A stretch of DNA of 64,000 nt from JBEKIK01 sp963845975 (lineage in GTDB: Bacteria > Planctomycetota > Planctomycetia > Pirellulales > Thermoguttaceae), in contig CAWJUD010000001.1 of NCBI GenBank assembly GCA_963845975.1, forward strand, positions 1,984,001 to 2,048,000. The letters are read 5' to 3'. Below, piece after piece: positions 38,212 through 46,295 of this stretch; within the stretch, counting starts at the first letter, position 1; every line of letters begins with the position of its first letter. The notes under the pieces were generated by a model that saw only the letters and a program-made list of their open reading frames with translations, was not told the DNA's origin and made no database searches. Made by a program: the position numbers and the translations under genes.

Positions 38212-39753
38212 CTAACTCCTTTTGTGTCCTTTTGCTTCGGGGAATCCGCCATGGGGCGGTTCGTGCGCTTCCGGTTTGGCTTCGGGTATATCGCCGTGTT
38301 CGCCGCCTAGGGCCTGATCGACGGCTTCGACCTGGGTGTGTTCGAACTCGAAGGGCACTTCCTTGAAAGTGGCCTGATCGAGTATGAGATCGATGACCTT
38401 GCGTTCGATGATCTGGTTTTGCAGCACGTCCCAGTTGCCGCTTTTTTCGATTTGTGCGCGGACGCGCCGCGGGGATTCGCCGCTTTGGCCGGCGATCAAG
38501 GCGATTTCGTGATCGTAATCGGCGTCCACGGCTTCGATTTTTTCCTCCTCGGCGATTCGCTCCAGGATGAAATGCTCCTTAAGCGCCTTGGCCGTGGAGA
38601 CTGCGCTGTTTTGGCGGAGTTCGTTTTCGTGGGCGCGGATGTCTTCGTCGTTGAAACCGCTGCGTTTAAGTTCCATAACCGCCCGCTGCAACTCGCGGTG
38701 GCTCTGCCGCTCGAGCATGGCCGGCGGCAGATCCCAGTTCGCGGCTTCGGTCAAAGCGGCGGTGATTTGCTGCCTTGCCCGGCGACGTTGTTCGTATTCC
38801 AATTGGCGGCCGAGTTGATCCTTGACGGCGTCGCGGAGATCGGACTCGAGTTCGAACCCCCCTAATTCCTCGAGCAATTCCGGGGTTAGTGCGGGGATTT
38901 CCAGCTTTTTGACTTCCAGCACCTCGAAAACGGCCGTCACCTTTTTGCCGCGTAGATCGGGATTGGGGGCGTCGGGCGCGACGTCGGCCTGGCCTTGGCG
39001 GGTTTCGCCGGGACGGACTCCACTCATCAGTTTGTCGAACTCCGTGATCTTTCCGTCGCGGAAACTGAGTTCCGGCCGGATGCGGATGACTTCTTCAGCC
39101 GCGCCGGCAAGGAAGCGTTCGCCGTCCTTGAAGCTGAGATTCGCGGTGATGTAATCGCCCCCTTCGGCCGGCCCGTCAAACGGCACCAAACGGCCGCGAT
39201 TCGCCAGCACGTTGTGCAGGGCCTCGTCCACGTCGGCCGGGCTGATTTCGCGGACCGGTTTTTCGATCTTCAGACCCTTCCATTTGGGCATTGCAAATTC
39301 CGGTCGCACTTCCAGATTGAATTCGAACGTCAACGGGCCTTCGGCCGGCACTTCCACTGCGTCGAGATCCAAATCTGGTTCGCTGATCGCCGCGATTTTC
39401 TGCTCTTCGTGTATTTGGGCAAGGCTGTCGCTGAGCAACAGGGTCTTGACCTTTTCGGTCACGTCCTTGCGAAATCGGGTTTCGACCAGTTTGCGCGGCG
39501 CTCGGCCCGGACGGAAACCGGGAATCTGCACATCGGGCATGAGGTCGGAATATTCCTTGTCGAAGTAGCGTTCGATGTCCTCGCGCGGAATGGTTACCTT
39601 GATGTGCCGTTCGCAGGTGCTGCGGTTCTGAATATCGACTGCGAGATTCAGTGGCTCCTTCTCTTCCTCTTTTTCCTCGGCGGTGTCTTCGTCGGGAAGT
39701 TGCTCGGATTTCAAAGTGTCGTCGTCCAAATCGCGTTTTTTTGTTTCAGCCAT
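38212..39753 (-). CDS. tig: Trigger factor (ribosome-associated chaperone and prolyl isomerase)
   Basis: Binds the exit tunnel of the ribosome and folds nascent chains. A 513-residue protein; E. coli Tig has 432. An acidic N-terminal extension of about 45 residues (M-A-E-T-K-K-R-D-L-D-D-D) precedes the ribosome-binding domain with the signature G-F-R-P-G-R-A-P (E. coli GFRxGKxP). A PPIase-like domain and a long helical C-terminal domain (E-L-R-Q-N-S-A-V-S-T-A-K-A-L-K-E-H-F) follow. A charged tail rich in Glu and His closes it. The ATG at 39753 is used; a TTG two codons upstream is also possible. It is first in the order tig-clpP-clpP and lies next to tRNA-Gly. Confidence 0.92.
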   Translation of the reverse strand: MAETKKRDLDDDTLKSEQLPDEDTAEEKEEEKEPLNLAVDIQNRSTCERHIKVTIPREDIERYFDKEYSDLMPDVQIPGFRPGRAPRKLVETRFRKDVTEKVKTLLLSDSLAQIHEEQKIAAISEPDLDLDAVEVPAEGPLTFEFNLEVRPEFAMPKWKGLKIEKPVREISPADVDEALHNVLANRGRLVPFDGPAEGGDYITANLSFKDGERFLAGAAEEVIRIRPELSFRDGKITEFDKLMSGVRPGETRQGQADVAPDAPNPDLRGKKVTAVFEVLEVKKLEIPALTPELLEELGGFELESDLRDAVKDQLGRQLEYEQRRRARQQITAALTEAANWDLPPAMLERQSHRELQRAVMELKRSGFNDEDIRAHENELRQNSAVSTAKALKEHFILERIAEEEKIEAVDADYDHEIALIAGQSGESPRRVRAQIEKSGNWDVLQNQIIERKVIDLILDQATFKEVPFEFEHTQVEAVDQALGGEHGDIPEAKPEAHEPPHGGFPEAKGHKRS

Positions 39754-39798
39754 GATCAAGCCGTTGCGTCGAGGATATTATCTGGATGATGCATAAGA

Positions 39799-39870
39799 GC
39801 GGGTGATGGGATTCGAACCCACGACAACCACCTTGGCAAGGTGGCGCTCTACCAACTGAGCTACACCCGC
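39799..39870 (-). tRNA. tRNA-Gly (anticodon GCC)
   Basis: A 72-nt cloverleaf on the minus strand: acceptor GCGGGTG pairs with CACCCGC, D arm GCTC...GAGC, anticodon stem CCACC/GGTGG around TTGCCAA (anticodon GCC) and T arm with GGTTCGAATCC. The CCA is not encoded. It is 46 bases upstream of tig on the same strand. Confidence 0.95.
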
Positions 39871-40415
39871 TTATCGAGCCTGCCGGTCCCATAATCCGAC
39901 AAACCTACCACCGGCCCCGGGTCGTTTGTTATTCGACCGGGGTTGAATCCCGGAATTATAGGTTCCCAAGTGCGACATTCAAGGGCAATTCGGCCCAAGT
40001 TAAACAAATCGCTATAGGTATATGCCCCCAAATCCCCCAACATAAGGATTTGGATAAAATTATCTCATGCCAAGGTAACATTAGTTGCGGAATCACAGAC
40101 AAAAATTGAATCCGAAGCATATACACATTATGGTTAGTCTCTTACTCATCGACACGGGTAGTTTTAAGTACCACAGTTTAATAGTTTTACCGGGCTGCGT
40201 GGTCTGCCAAAAAGTCAGAAAAACAGCCCTTTTTGTCAGTACGATTTAATCGATATAGGTCTCCTATTTTATCTAGCAAAAAATATGAATTTATTATAAG
40301 ATATATTGGTATAAGGACTTGCGAACTAAGGGGTTTGTCAAGCATCCAATTGCAACACAATGGCATTTAAATTGCTCCATAACCCAACAAACTTGTCCTT
40401 TTAGGAGTATTTAGC
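39871..40415. other. AT-rich gap without recognised genes
   Basis: About 545 bases between tRNA-Gly and the receiver gene. A short open frame on the minus strand (39861-40043) overlaps the tRNA and has no family features. No hairpin terminator or RNA gene could be recognised. Confidence 0.4.
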
Positions 40416-40805
40416 ATGTTGTTGGAACACCCCTCCTTGCTCATCACCGACGATGACGCTGGATTTAGGGAAACGCTGCGTGTAGCGTTTGAACCCAGGG
40501 GATTCCGCACTCTAGTGGCAGGAAACGGGGAAGAAGCCCTTGATATCGTTAAACATGAAACGGTGCACTTAGTGCTTTTGGATATCCATATGCCCAGACT
40601 CTCGGGCTTGGAGACCTTACAGCGGTTAAAAGAGTTCAGGGCGATGTTGCCTTGCATATTGCTTTCCGCCCATTTAGATGATCTGATAATTGAACAAGCC
40701 AAAATGGCCCAGGCCTTTTCAGTGCTCTCAAAAACGGTAACTATCAACCAAATTACCGGCGTGGTTCGTTTGGCTTTGCAACGAACTTACGCTTGGAATG
40801 GGTGA
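40416..40805 (+). CDS. Stand-alone response-regulator receiver protein
   Basis: A 129-residue CheY-like domain without an output domain. Acidic pocket T-D-D-D (Asp12-14), phosphoacceptor Asp56 in V-L-L-D-I-H-M-P, Ser84 and the conserved Lys106 (L-S-K-T). It would receive phosphate from an unlinked histidine kinase. ATG at 40416 has TTAGGAG upstream. No kinase or chemotaxis gene is adjacent. Confidence 0.9.
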   Translation: MLLEHPSLLITDDDAGFRETLRVAFEPRGFRTLVAGNGEEALDIVKHETVHLVLLDIHMPRLSGLETLQRLKEFRAMLPCILLSAHLDDLIIEQAKMAQAFSVLSKTVTINQITGVVRLALQRTYAWNG

Positions 40806-41007
40806 CTCTGTACTTATACCCCGCTTTACGGATTTTTTGGGGAATTATAGTCAAGTGAAGTTGCCGGGATGGGCGAATTTAAACATGGCGGCGATGCCGT
40901 CAAAGTTGCCCCGATTACCCGGCGTTGATAGGATTAAAGCGATATCAGGCGACTAATCGGTTATTGGATAAATTCAATAGCATTCCTATACTCTTTACGG
41001 CCCGCTC

Positions 41008-42027
41008 ATGGCGAAGGTACTGGTTACTGGCGCTAGCGGATTTATCGGTTCACATCTTGCCTCGGCCCTGGTTGCACGCGGCGACGAGGTGACGTGTTTG
41101 GTTCGGAAGACGTCGCAAATAAAGGGCCTTAACGGCCTGGGCGTGCAACTGGTTTATGGCGATGTGACTCAGCCGGAGAGCTTGCTGTCGGCCGTGGCGG
41201 GTCAAGAGACCGTTTATCATTTGGCCGGCATTACTTTGGCTTTGACAAAACGGCAATTTTTCCGAGTGAATCAAGAAGGCATCCGTAATATTGCCCGGGC
41301 GTGCGCGGCTCAACCCGGCCCGCCGGTGTTGTTGGTTGTATCATCCTTGGCCGCGGCAGGTCCGGCTTTGGACGGGCGGCCCAAAATCGAATCCGATCCT
41401 TCGCAGCCCGTGTCGGCGTATGGACGCAGCAAACGCGCCGGGGAGCAGGAAGCCGAGTTGTTCGCCGACCGGGTGCCCACGACGATTGTCCGACCGCCGA
41501 TCGTGTTTGGCGAAAGAGATCATCTTGGGCTGCCTTTGTTCCGCTCGGTCGACAAATTTGGCATTCATTTTGTACCCGGCCGGGGACGGCATCGCTATTC
41601 GCTGATTCATGTCGCCGACCTGGCGGAGTTGATAATTCTTGTCGCCCAGCGCGGCAAGCGCCTTGTGCCGTTGGGAGGTAATGGATCGCAGGCCGGGCAA
41701 GGTTATTATTTTGCCGCCTGCGAGGAAGACGTGGTTTATGACGATCTGGGGCAACTAATCGGCACGGTATTGGGGCGCCGCCGGGTTTTCCCGCTGCACA
41801 TTGCCAATCCCATGGTTTGGGTTGTGGCGGCGGCCGTGGAAGCGTTGTCGCAAATCGAACGCCGCCCGCTTTTTATGCACATCGACAAAGCCCGGGAGGT
41901 CACCGCCGGTTCCTGGATTTGCTCGCCACGCAGTGCCGTAGAGGATTTGGGTTTTTCGGTCAAAGCCCCGCTTGTCGAACGCCTCCGCCAAACTGCCCAG
42001 TGGTACCGCAGCGAAGGATGGCTTTAG
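41008..42027 (+). CDS. NAD-dependent epimerase/dehydratase, extended SDR family
   Basis: A 339-residue extended short-chain dehydrogenase. N-terminal nucleotide motif T-G-A-S-G-F-I-G (residues 7-14), L-A-G-I-T following the third beta strand, and the catalytic Y-G-R-S-K with S-S-L-A-A upstream. V-R-P-P-I-V-F-G-E-R-D follows. The closest relatives by feel are HpnA-like and 3-beta-hydroxysteroid-dehydrogenase-like enzymes, so a role in modifying a sugar nucleotide or a hopanoid/terpenoid is possible but not shown. The gene is monocistronic; no hopanoid genes lie nearby. Confidence 0.75.
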   Translation: MAKVLVTGASGFIGSHLASALVARGDEVTCLVRKTSQIKGLNGLGVQLVYGDVTQPESLLSAVAGQETVYHLAGITLALTKRQFFRVNQEGIRNIARACAAQPGPPVLLVVSSLAAAGPALDGRPKIESDPSQPVSAYGRSKRAGEQEAELFADRVPTTIVRPPIVFGERDHLGLPLFRSVDKFGIHFVPGRGRHRYSLIHVADLAELIILVAQRGKRLVPLGGNGSQAGQGYYFAACEEDVVYDDLGQLIGTVLGRRRVFPLHIANPMVWVVAAAVEALSQIERRPLFMHIDKAREVTAGSWICSPRSAVEDLGFSVKAPLVERLRQTAQWYRSEGWL

Positions 42028-42107
42028 ATAGTGGCTAGCGAAGCGAAGAACGATTATTTCGGAATGATGATTGATGAATAAAACACAAAATTGCTTGCAG
42101 TTTCGCA

Positions 42108-42662
42108 TTAACCACTAACCACTTGCTTCACGTAAATCACCTTATCGTCGCCCGGGGCGTAAAAATCTTTTAACAGTGCTTCCTGGCGATAGCCGCAACG
42201 GAGATAGAATTTTCGCGTGGGAGAATACTGGGCTCGGTTGGAGGTTTCGATGTAGATTTGGCGGCCTCCGGCGGCGCGGATGAGTTCTTCGGACTTGGCC
42301 AAGAGCAATTGCCCGATTTTTTGCCCTTGGCACGTTTTGTCGACGGCGATCCAATACAGATCATAACTGGCTGCCGTAAGCGCTATCGGCCCGTAGCAGG
42401 CGTAGCCCAATGTGCTGTCGGCCTGTTCGGCAAAGATGAAATGATATCCGCTGGGCGGCCCTTTTTCCAGCCGCTCATCGAGGAGCTCGACGGCCACTTT
42501 GATCTCGACGGGCGAGAATACGCCGGTCGAGGCCACAATCGCCCGCACGCGATTTCTGTCGTCGGGTTGAACGGTGCAGCGGAAGACAATAGGCGCCGAA
42601 GATTGCCGATCTTGTGCACGGTCATTCATGATTTGTAATTTTTTTAAAAACAATTTGTTCAA
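42108..42662 (-). CDS. GNAT-family N-acetyltransferase, third gene of a ligase operon
   Basis: A 184-residue (or 173-residue) GNAT protein. The acetyl-CoA motif is D-K-T-C-Q-G-Q-K-I-G-Q-L-L-L (a Q/R-x-x-G-x-G/A equivalent), followed by E-T-S-N-R-A-Q-Y-S-P-T-R-K-F-Y-L-R-C-G-Y. Two starts are possible: TTG at 42662, overlapping the ligase stop as TTGA, or ATG at 42629. The overlap favours coupling. Its place behind two ATP-grasp ligases suggests that it acetylates the product or substrate of those ligases; this is inference. Confidence 0.75.
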   Translation of the reverse strand: MNKLFLKKLQIMNDRAQDRQSSAPIVFRCTVQPDDRNRVRAIVASTGVFSPVEIKVAVELLDERLEKGPPSGYHFIFAEQADSTLGYACYGPIALTAASYDLYWIAVDKTCQGQKIGQLLLAKSEELIRAAGGRQIYIETSNRAQYSPTRKFYLRCGYRQEALLKDFYAPGDDKVIYVKQVVSG

Positions 42663-43747
42663 GCCGCATTTTCTTCGTCTAAAATACGTCTTATCGCTTC
42701 GTCGAATTCAATGCCTGCTTGCTGTAATGCCGCGGCGAAACCTGCGTCGGGCGAGAGGCAGGGATTGGAGTTGACTTCCAAGATCCAAGGCCGGCCGTTT
42801 TGATCCACGCGGAAATCTACCCGGCCCCAGCCGCGGAGCATGAACAGACTCCAACATTGGTGGGCCAAATCTTCCAGGCGATCGAGAAGCGGCCGGTCGG
42901 CGGCGGCAAAATCGAAACGGTGCGGCGTATTGTTGTATTCGAAGGAATCGGCCTGCCATTTAGCCCGGTACCCGACGATGCGCGGTTTTTGGGCCGGAAA
43001 GGCGGAAAAATCCACCTCCGCGGGCGGTAAGACTTCCACTCCGCCGGGACCGGTCAACATGGCAAGGTTGAATTCCCGGCCTTCGATGTACGCTTCCGCA
43101 AACGCGGGCCGGCGAGTGTGCTCAACCCTTTCCTGCAAGCGGCGATGGACCTCCGGCATTCCGCCCGTGAATACCGCGTCATCGTCCATATCGCGGGAGC
43201 CCTGTTCCCAAACCCCCTTGATGATCCATCTCGTTAAAGTCCCCTCTCCCGACCAACCGACCGTGCCGACCAACACTTCGTGTCGGCGCCCGACGGTACC
43301 CGTCGGCGCCCGGATAGGGCTAGGGCGAGGGCTGATGATACACGACTTCTCTTTTCCTCCGCTGACTGCCTCTTGGACAATCCAGTCAGGGGTGGGTAAA
43401 CCCGCGCGGGAAAGACGATCCTTCGCCAGTAATTTATGAGTCGTTAAAAAAAGCGATTCGGCCGAAGCGCCGGTGTAAGGCAAATGCAGCGAATCGAGTA
43501 CGGCCGGAGGTATATAAACCAGCGAGTCGTTGCCGTGAAGCGATTCGACTAGATTAAAAACCATATCCGGCCGCAATTTCCGCAGTTTTTCCTTCATCGA
43601 GTCCAAGTCGAGAGTGCACGTGATCGGGAAATGTTCGTGACCCAGGCGTTTTAGAGCTTGTGAAACCACGTCGACCTGGACCAGGACATCCAGATCTTCG
43701 ATCGTGTCCTGCTGGGAAACGGCATTATAAAGAACCGCAACTCGCAT
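42659..43747 (-). CDS. D-alanine-D-alanine-ligase-like ATP-grasp enzyme (downstream member of a tandem pair)
   Basis: A 362-residue ATP-grasp ligase. N-terminal V-L-Y-N-A-V and F-N-L-V-E-S-L-H-G (Ddl-type; canonical F-x-x-L-H-G), the Y-T-G-A-S-A-E-S-L segment, the ATP-grasp lysine region R-W-I-I-K-G-V-W, and the metal-site end R-V-D-F-R-V-D-Q-N-G-R-P-W-I-L-E-V-N-S-N-P-C-L-S-P. A repeat of 96 bases between K-E-K-S-C and W-I-I-K lengthens a loop. It overlaps the upstream ligase by 23 bases and the acetyltransferase by 4. It may join D-Ala residues or other small acids; the specificity motifs are too diverged from the classical Ddl to call it ddl. Confidence 0.8.
   Translation of the reverse strand: MRVAVLYNAVSQQDTIEDLDVLVQVDVVSQALKRLGHEHFPITCTLDLDSMKEKLRKLRPDMVFNLVESLHGNDSLVYIPPAVLDSLHLPYTGASAESLFLTTHKLLAKDRLSRAGLPTPDWIVQEAVSGGKEKSCIISPRPSPIRAPTGTVGRRHEVLVGTVGWSGEGTLTRWIIKGVWEQGSRDMDDDAVFTGGMPEVHRRLQERVEHTRRPAFAEAYIEGREFNLAMLTGPGGVEVLPPAEVDFSAFPAQKPRIVGYRAKWQADSFEYNNTPHRFDFAAADRPLLDRLEDLAHQCWSLFMLRGWGRVDFRVDQNGRPWILEVNSNPCLSPDAGFAAALQQAGIEFDEAIRRILDEENAA
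43240..43335. repeat. In-gene CCCTCTCC repeat within the ATP-grasp ligase
   Basis: Starts TCCCCTCTCCCGACCAACC and ends with ATAGGGCTAGGGCGAGGGCT, the same outer parts as the intergenic copy at 3723-3780, with an extra palindromic core (GTCGGCGCCCGACGG). The frame through it is open and reads as an Arg/Pro/Gly-rich loop. Confidence 0.8.
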
Positions 43748-44732
43748 GGTTATTTATTCTTTGCAAAGCTGATTGCACGATCCGATCGATTAAAGAAACA
43801 TAGGAAATTCCCAGCGAAGTGCATAAAATCGGCAGATCGGAGTGCCGGGGGTGCAGTCCGGGCAGGGGATTGGCCTCAATAAAGTTCGGGCGTCCCTGGG
43901 CGTCGCAGCGCAAATCGACCCGGCCCGCGTCGCGGCAACCTAACATCCGCCAGACCGTTAGCGCGATTTCTTCGCTGCGCCGCACCTGGTCGTCGTTTTC
44001 CGCGTGGACCAGTTTATAGTGTACTAAATCTTCACACTCTTCCTTGTTGCGATAGGAATATACGTCGGCTTCGGCATGGGGGTGGAGAATGACTTCCAGC
44101 GTGCCCAACACCTCGGCCCGATCTCCCGCGCCCGCCAAGCCCACGGTAAACTCCCGGCCTGGTAAAAAGGTCTCCACCAGTACCGGCTGGCGGAACTGCT
44201 TAAGTAAAACATCGCAGGCCTGCCGTAGTGCCTGGCGGTTTGCGATTTTCGAGGCCGCCGATATGCCCTTGCTGGTGCCCTCGGCTGCCGGTTTAACAAA
44301 CAACGGCAAGGGCAGATCGACTTTGTCCACGTCCTCCAATCGCTCGACCAAGGTAAAATCCGCGGTAGGCACGCCCGCCTGCCGAAGAATCGTCTTGGCC
44401 AGGTTCTTGTGCAACGAGAGGGTCATCGTCAGGGGATCGGAAAAGGTGTAGGGAATCTGGAATAAATCGAGGATTGCCGGCACCTGGGCCTCGCGGGCCG
44501 TGCCGTGTAAACCCTCGGCAATGTTAAAGACTAAATCCCAACGGTCACCCTGTGTAAGCCGATCGATCAACCGCTTGCCGTTGCCGATGCGATCGGTTTG
44601 ATGGGACAAATCTTGCAAGGCCGATTCGATGCTCTCGATCGTATCGGGCCGATCGAATTCGGCGGTCTCCTCTGCGGAATATCCCTCGTCCAAATAATCC
44701 TGGCGCAGATCGTAAGTCAGACCGATTTTCAT
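43725..44732 (-). CDS. D-alanine-D-alanine-ligase-like ATP-grasp enzyme (upstream member of a tandem pair)
   Basis: A 335-residue ATP-grasp ligase. Motifs: F-N-I-A-E-G-L-H-G (Ddl-like), P-Y-T-F-S-D-P-L-T-M-T-L-S-L-H-K, the ATP lysine in L-P-L-F-V-K-P-A-A-E-G-T-S-K-G-I, the F-L-P-G-R-E-F-T-V-G-L strand and the metal site R-V-D-L-R-C-D-A-Q-G-R-P-N-F-I-E-A-N-P-L-P-G-L. It conserves more of the Ddl pattern than its partner. First gene in the coupled order ligase-ligase-GNAT. Paired divergent ligases suggest a dipeptide- or amide-forming pathway beyond D-Ala-D-Ala itself, or a heteromeric enzyme. Confidence 0.82.
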   Translation of the reverse strand: MKIGLTYDLRQDYLDEGYSAEETAEFDRPDTIESIESALQDLSHQTDRIGNGKRLIDRLTQGDRWDLVFNIAEGLHGTAREAQVPAILDLFQIPYTFSDPLTMTLSLHKNLAKTILRQAGVPTADFTLVERLEDVDKVDLPLPLFVKPAAEGTSKGISAASKIANRQALRQACDVLLKQFRQPVLVETFLPGREFTVGLAGAGDRAEVLGTLEVILHPHAEADVYSYRNKEECEDLVHYKLVHAENDDQVRRSEEIALTVWRMLGCRDAGRVDLRCDAQGRPNFIEANPLPGLHPRHSDLPILCTSLGISYVSLIDRIVQSALQRINNHASCGSL

Positions 44733-44773
44733 GATAATTCGATTGTATATTTGTGAGTGTCCTGAAATTGATA

Positions 44774-44854
44774 TTTAGCCCGCCGTGAATACACGGCGGG
44801 TTAAAAGGGGAAAATACTCCAGGCGGCCCCCGGTGTATTCACCGCGGGCTAAAT
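44774..44854. repeat. Two TTTAGCCC-family palindromes in inverted orientation
   Basis: TTTAGCCCGCCGTGAATACA, closing CGGCGGGTTAAA (44774-44805), and GCCCCCGGTGTATTCACCGC, closing GGGCTAAATA (44825-44854). They form an inverted pair upstream of the ligase operon. The rest of 44855-45185 is a G-rich tract without a supported gene. Confidence 0.75.
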
Positions 44855-45185
44855 AGGCACATTTTTAATCCGGGACGCCCTCATTTAATTATTTATTGTG
44901 TTGGCAAAAAACAGTAAACAAGCGCCGCCTATTTCAAAGCGGCAAATCTGGAAAGCGGCCATTGTACCCTAAGGGCGGATGGAAAAAAACCCTGGGATAT
45001 AAACAAAGGCGCACGATCGGGGAGCGGCGGTGCAGGAGTCAGAGGCCGGGGTTTGGGGGGAGGGGATTGTGTATGGGGAATCGATAACGAGGGATCGGGG
45101 TGTTAGGGGTGGGCGATTTACTGCCTGCTTTCGTCCAACCGCCTTGATTAAGGCATCTGCTCCGCTTCGGACCCGCCATTAATGC

Positions 45186-46226
45186 TCATTCCAGGGCTTC
45201 CGTCGCATCTTTGATAGTGTCGGTGATGAGGATGGCCTTGTGCCCCTTGAAAGCGCCGGGCGAGGCGTGGAATTTGGGAATCCCTTCGATTGAAACCAGC
45301 AGCGGGCTATGAATGTCCTTGACCGTGGTGATAATGTCGCCTACGCGCAGACTCAGCAGTTCGCTGGCGGTAATCCGTGTCTGCGACAAGCGGACGTCCA
45401 TCTCCACTTGCGACGTGCACACGGTGCGGCTGATCTGTTCGATGCATTCGGGAGTGGCCTGGCGGTGCCCGTAAGTTACCCAGGTATTGGCCGACAATTT
45501 GCCGCCGATTCGCTCGATAGAATTGTAAGGAATGCAAAGATTCATCATCCCGCGCAACTCGCCTATTGTAATCTCGAAGCCGATCAGCACCACTACTTCG
45601 TTGGGCGGAACGATCTGCACCAGTTGCGGGTTACTCTCGACCTGCACCACCGAGAGCTTCAAATCGAACACGTTTTCCCAGGCGTGGCGCATTTCCTGGA
45701 GAAACAGGCCCGTGATCCGCGACACAAGACGCAATTCTATCTCCGTCAGGGGCCGGCGGGCCAGTGCGCCGGTCTCATGGCCGCCGCCGAGCATGCGGTC
45801 GATGATGGGATAAAGAATCGATGGATTGATGTCGAGAATCAGATTGCCTTCCAGGGGCTCGGCCTTGAGCAGATTGAAGCAAGTCGGATTTTCCAGGCTG
45901 AACACGAATTCGCTGTAGGTGAGTTGATCCACGCTGGTAAGCTTCACCTCCACGATGCTCCGCAACAGGGCGGAAAGCGCGGCGCTGAAGTTGCGGCCAA
46001 ATCCCTCGTGCATGGTGTGCAAGGCCCGCATCTGCTCTTTGCCCACGCGTTCGGGGCGTTTGAAGTCGTATGTGACAATTTTATCGCGATATATAGCCGG
46101 GGTGCGCGCGGCTCCGCGATACTCGGCGGTAGGCGGTTGTGTCGCCGCGGCCTGTTCTCGCCCGCCGTAGTTCATCGCGCTAAGCAGGTTTTCCACTTCC
46201 AATTGGCTCAGAACGTCGCCAGACAT
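45186..46226 (-). CDS. fliM: Flagellar motor switch protein FliM
   Basis: Part of the C-ring; binds phosphorylated CheY and sets rotation direction. A 346-residue protein from ATG 46226. N-terminal CheY-binding peptide L-S-Q-L-E-V-E-N-L-L-S-A-M (E. coli LSQ-E-I-D-ALL), a flexible linker, the middle domain (F-S-L-E-N-P-T-C-F-N-L-L, L-D-I-N-P-S-I-L-Y-P-I-I-D-R-M-L-G-G) and the C-terminal surface-presentation domain (L-L-S-L-R-V-G-D-I-I). A GTG at 46250 with GAGGGG close by is an alternative start. No other flagellar gene lies in the window; proA is 69 bases upstream on the same strand. Confidence 0.92.
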   Translation of the reverse strand: MSGDVLSQLEVENLLSAMNYGGREQAAATQPPTAEYRGAARTPAIYRDKIVTYDFKRPERVGKEQMRALHTMHEGFGRNFSAALSALLRSIVEVKLTSVDQLTYSEFVFSLENPTCFNLLKAEPLEGNLILDINPSILYPIIDRMLGGGHETGALARRPLTEIELRLVSRITGLFLQEMRHAWENVFDLKLSVVQVESNPQLVQIVPPNEVVVLIGFEITIGELRGMMNLCIPYNSIERIGGKLSANTWVTYGHRQATPECIEQISRTVCTSQVEMDVRLSQTRITASELLSLRVGDIITTVKDIHSPLLVSIEGIPKFHASPGAFKGHKAILITDTIKDATEALE

Positions 46227-46295
46227 AAATTTAAGTGGGCGGTAAACCACCCACCCCTCATTAACAGTTATCGGTTTACAGTATTAAGTGCTCCG

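Noticed and set aside
39861..40043. Short minus-strand open frame before tRNA-Gly.
   Set aside because: It overlaps the tRNA and lacks a ribosome site and family features.
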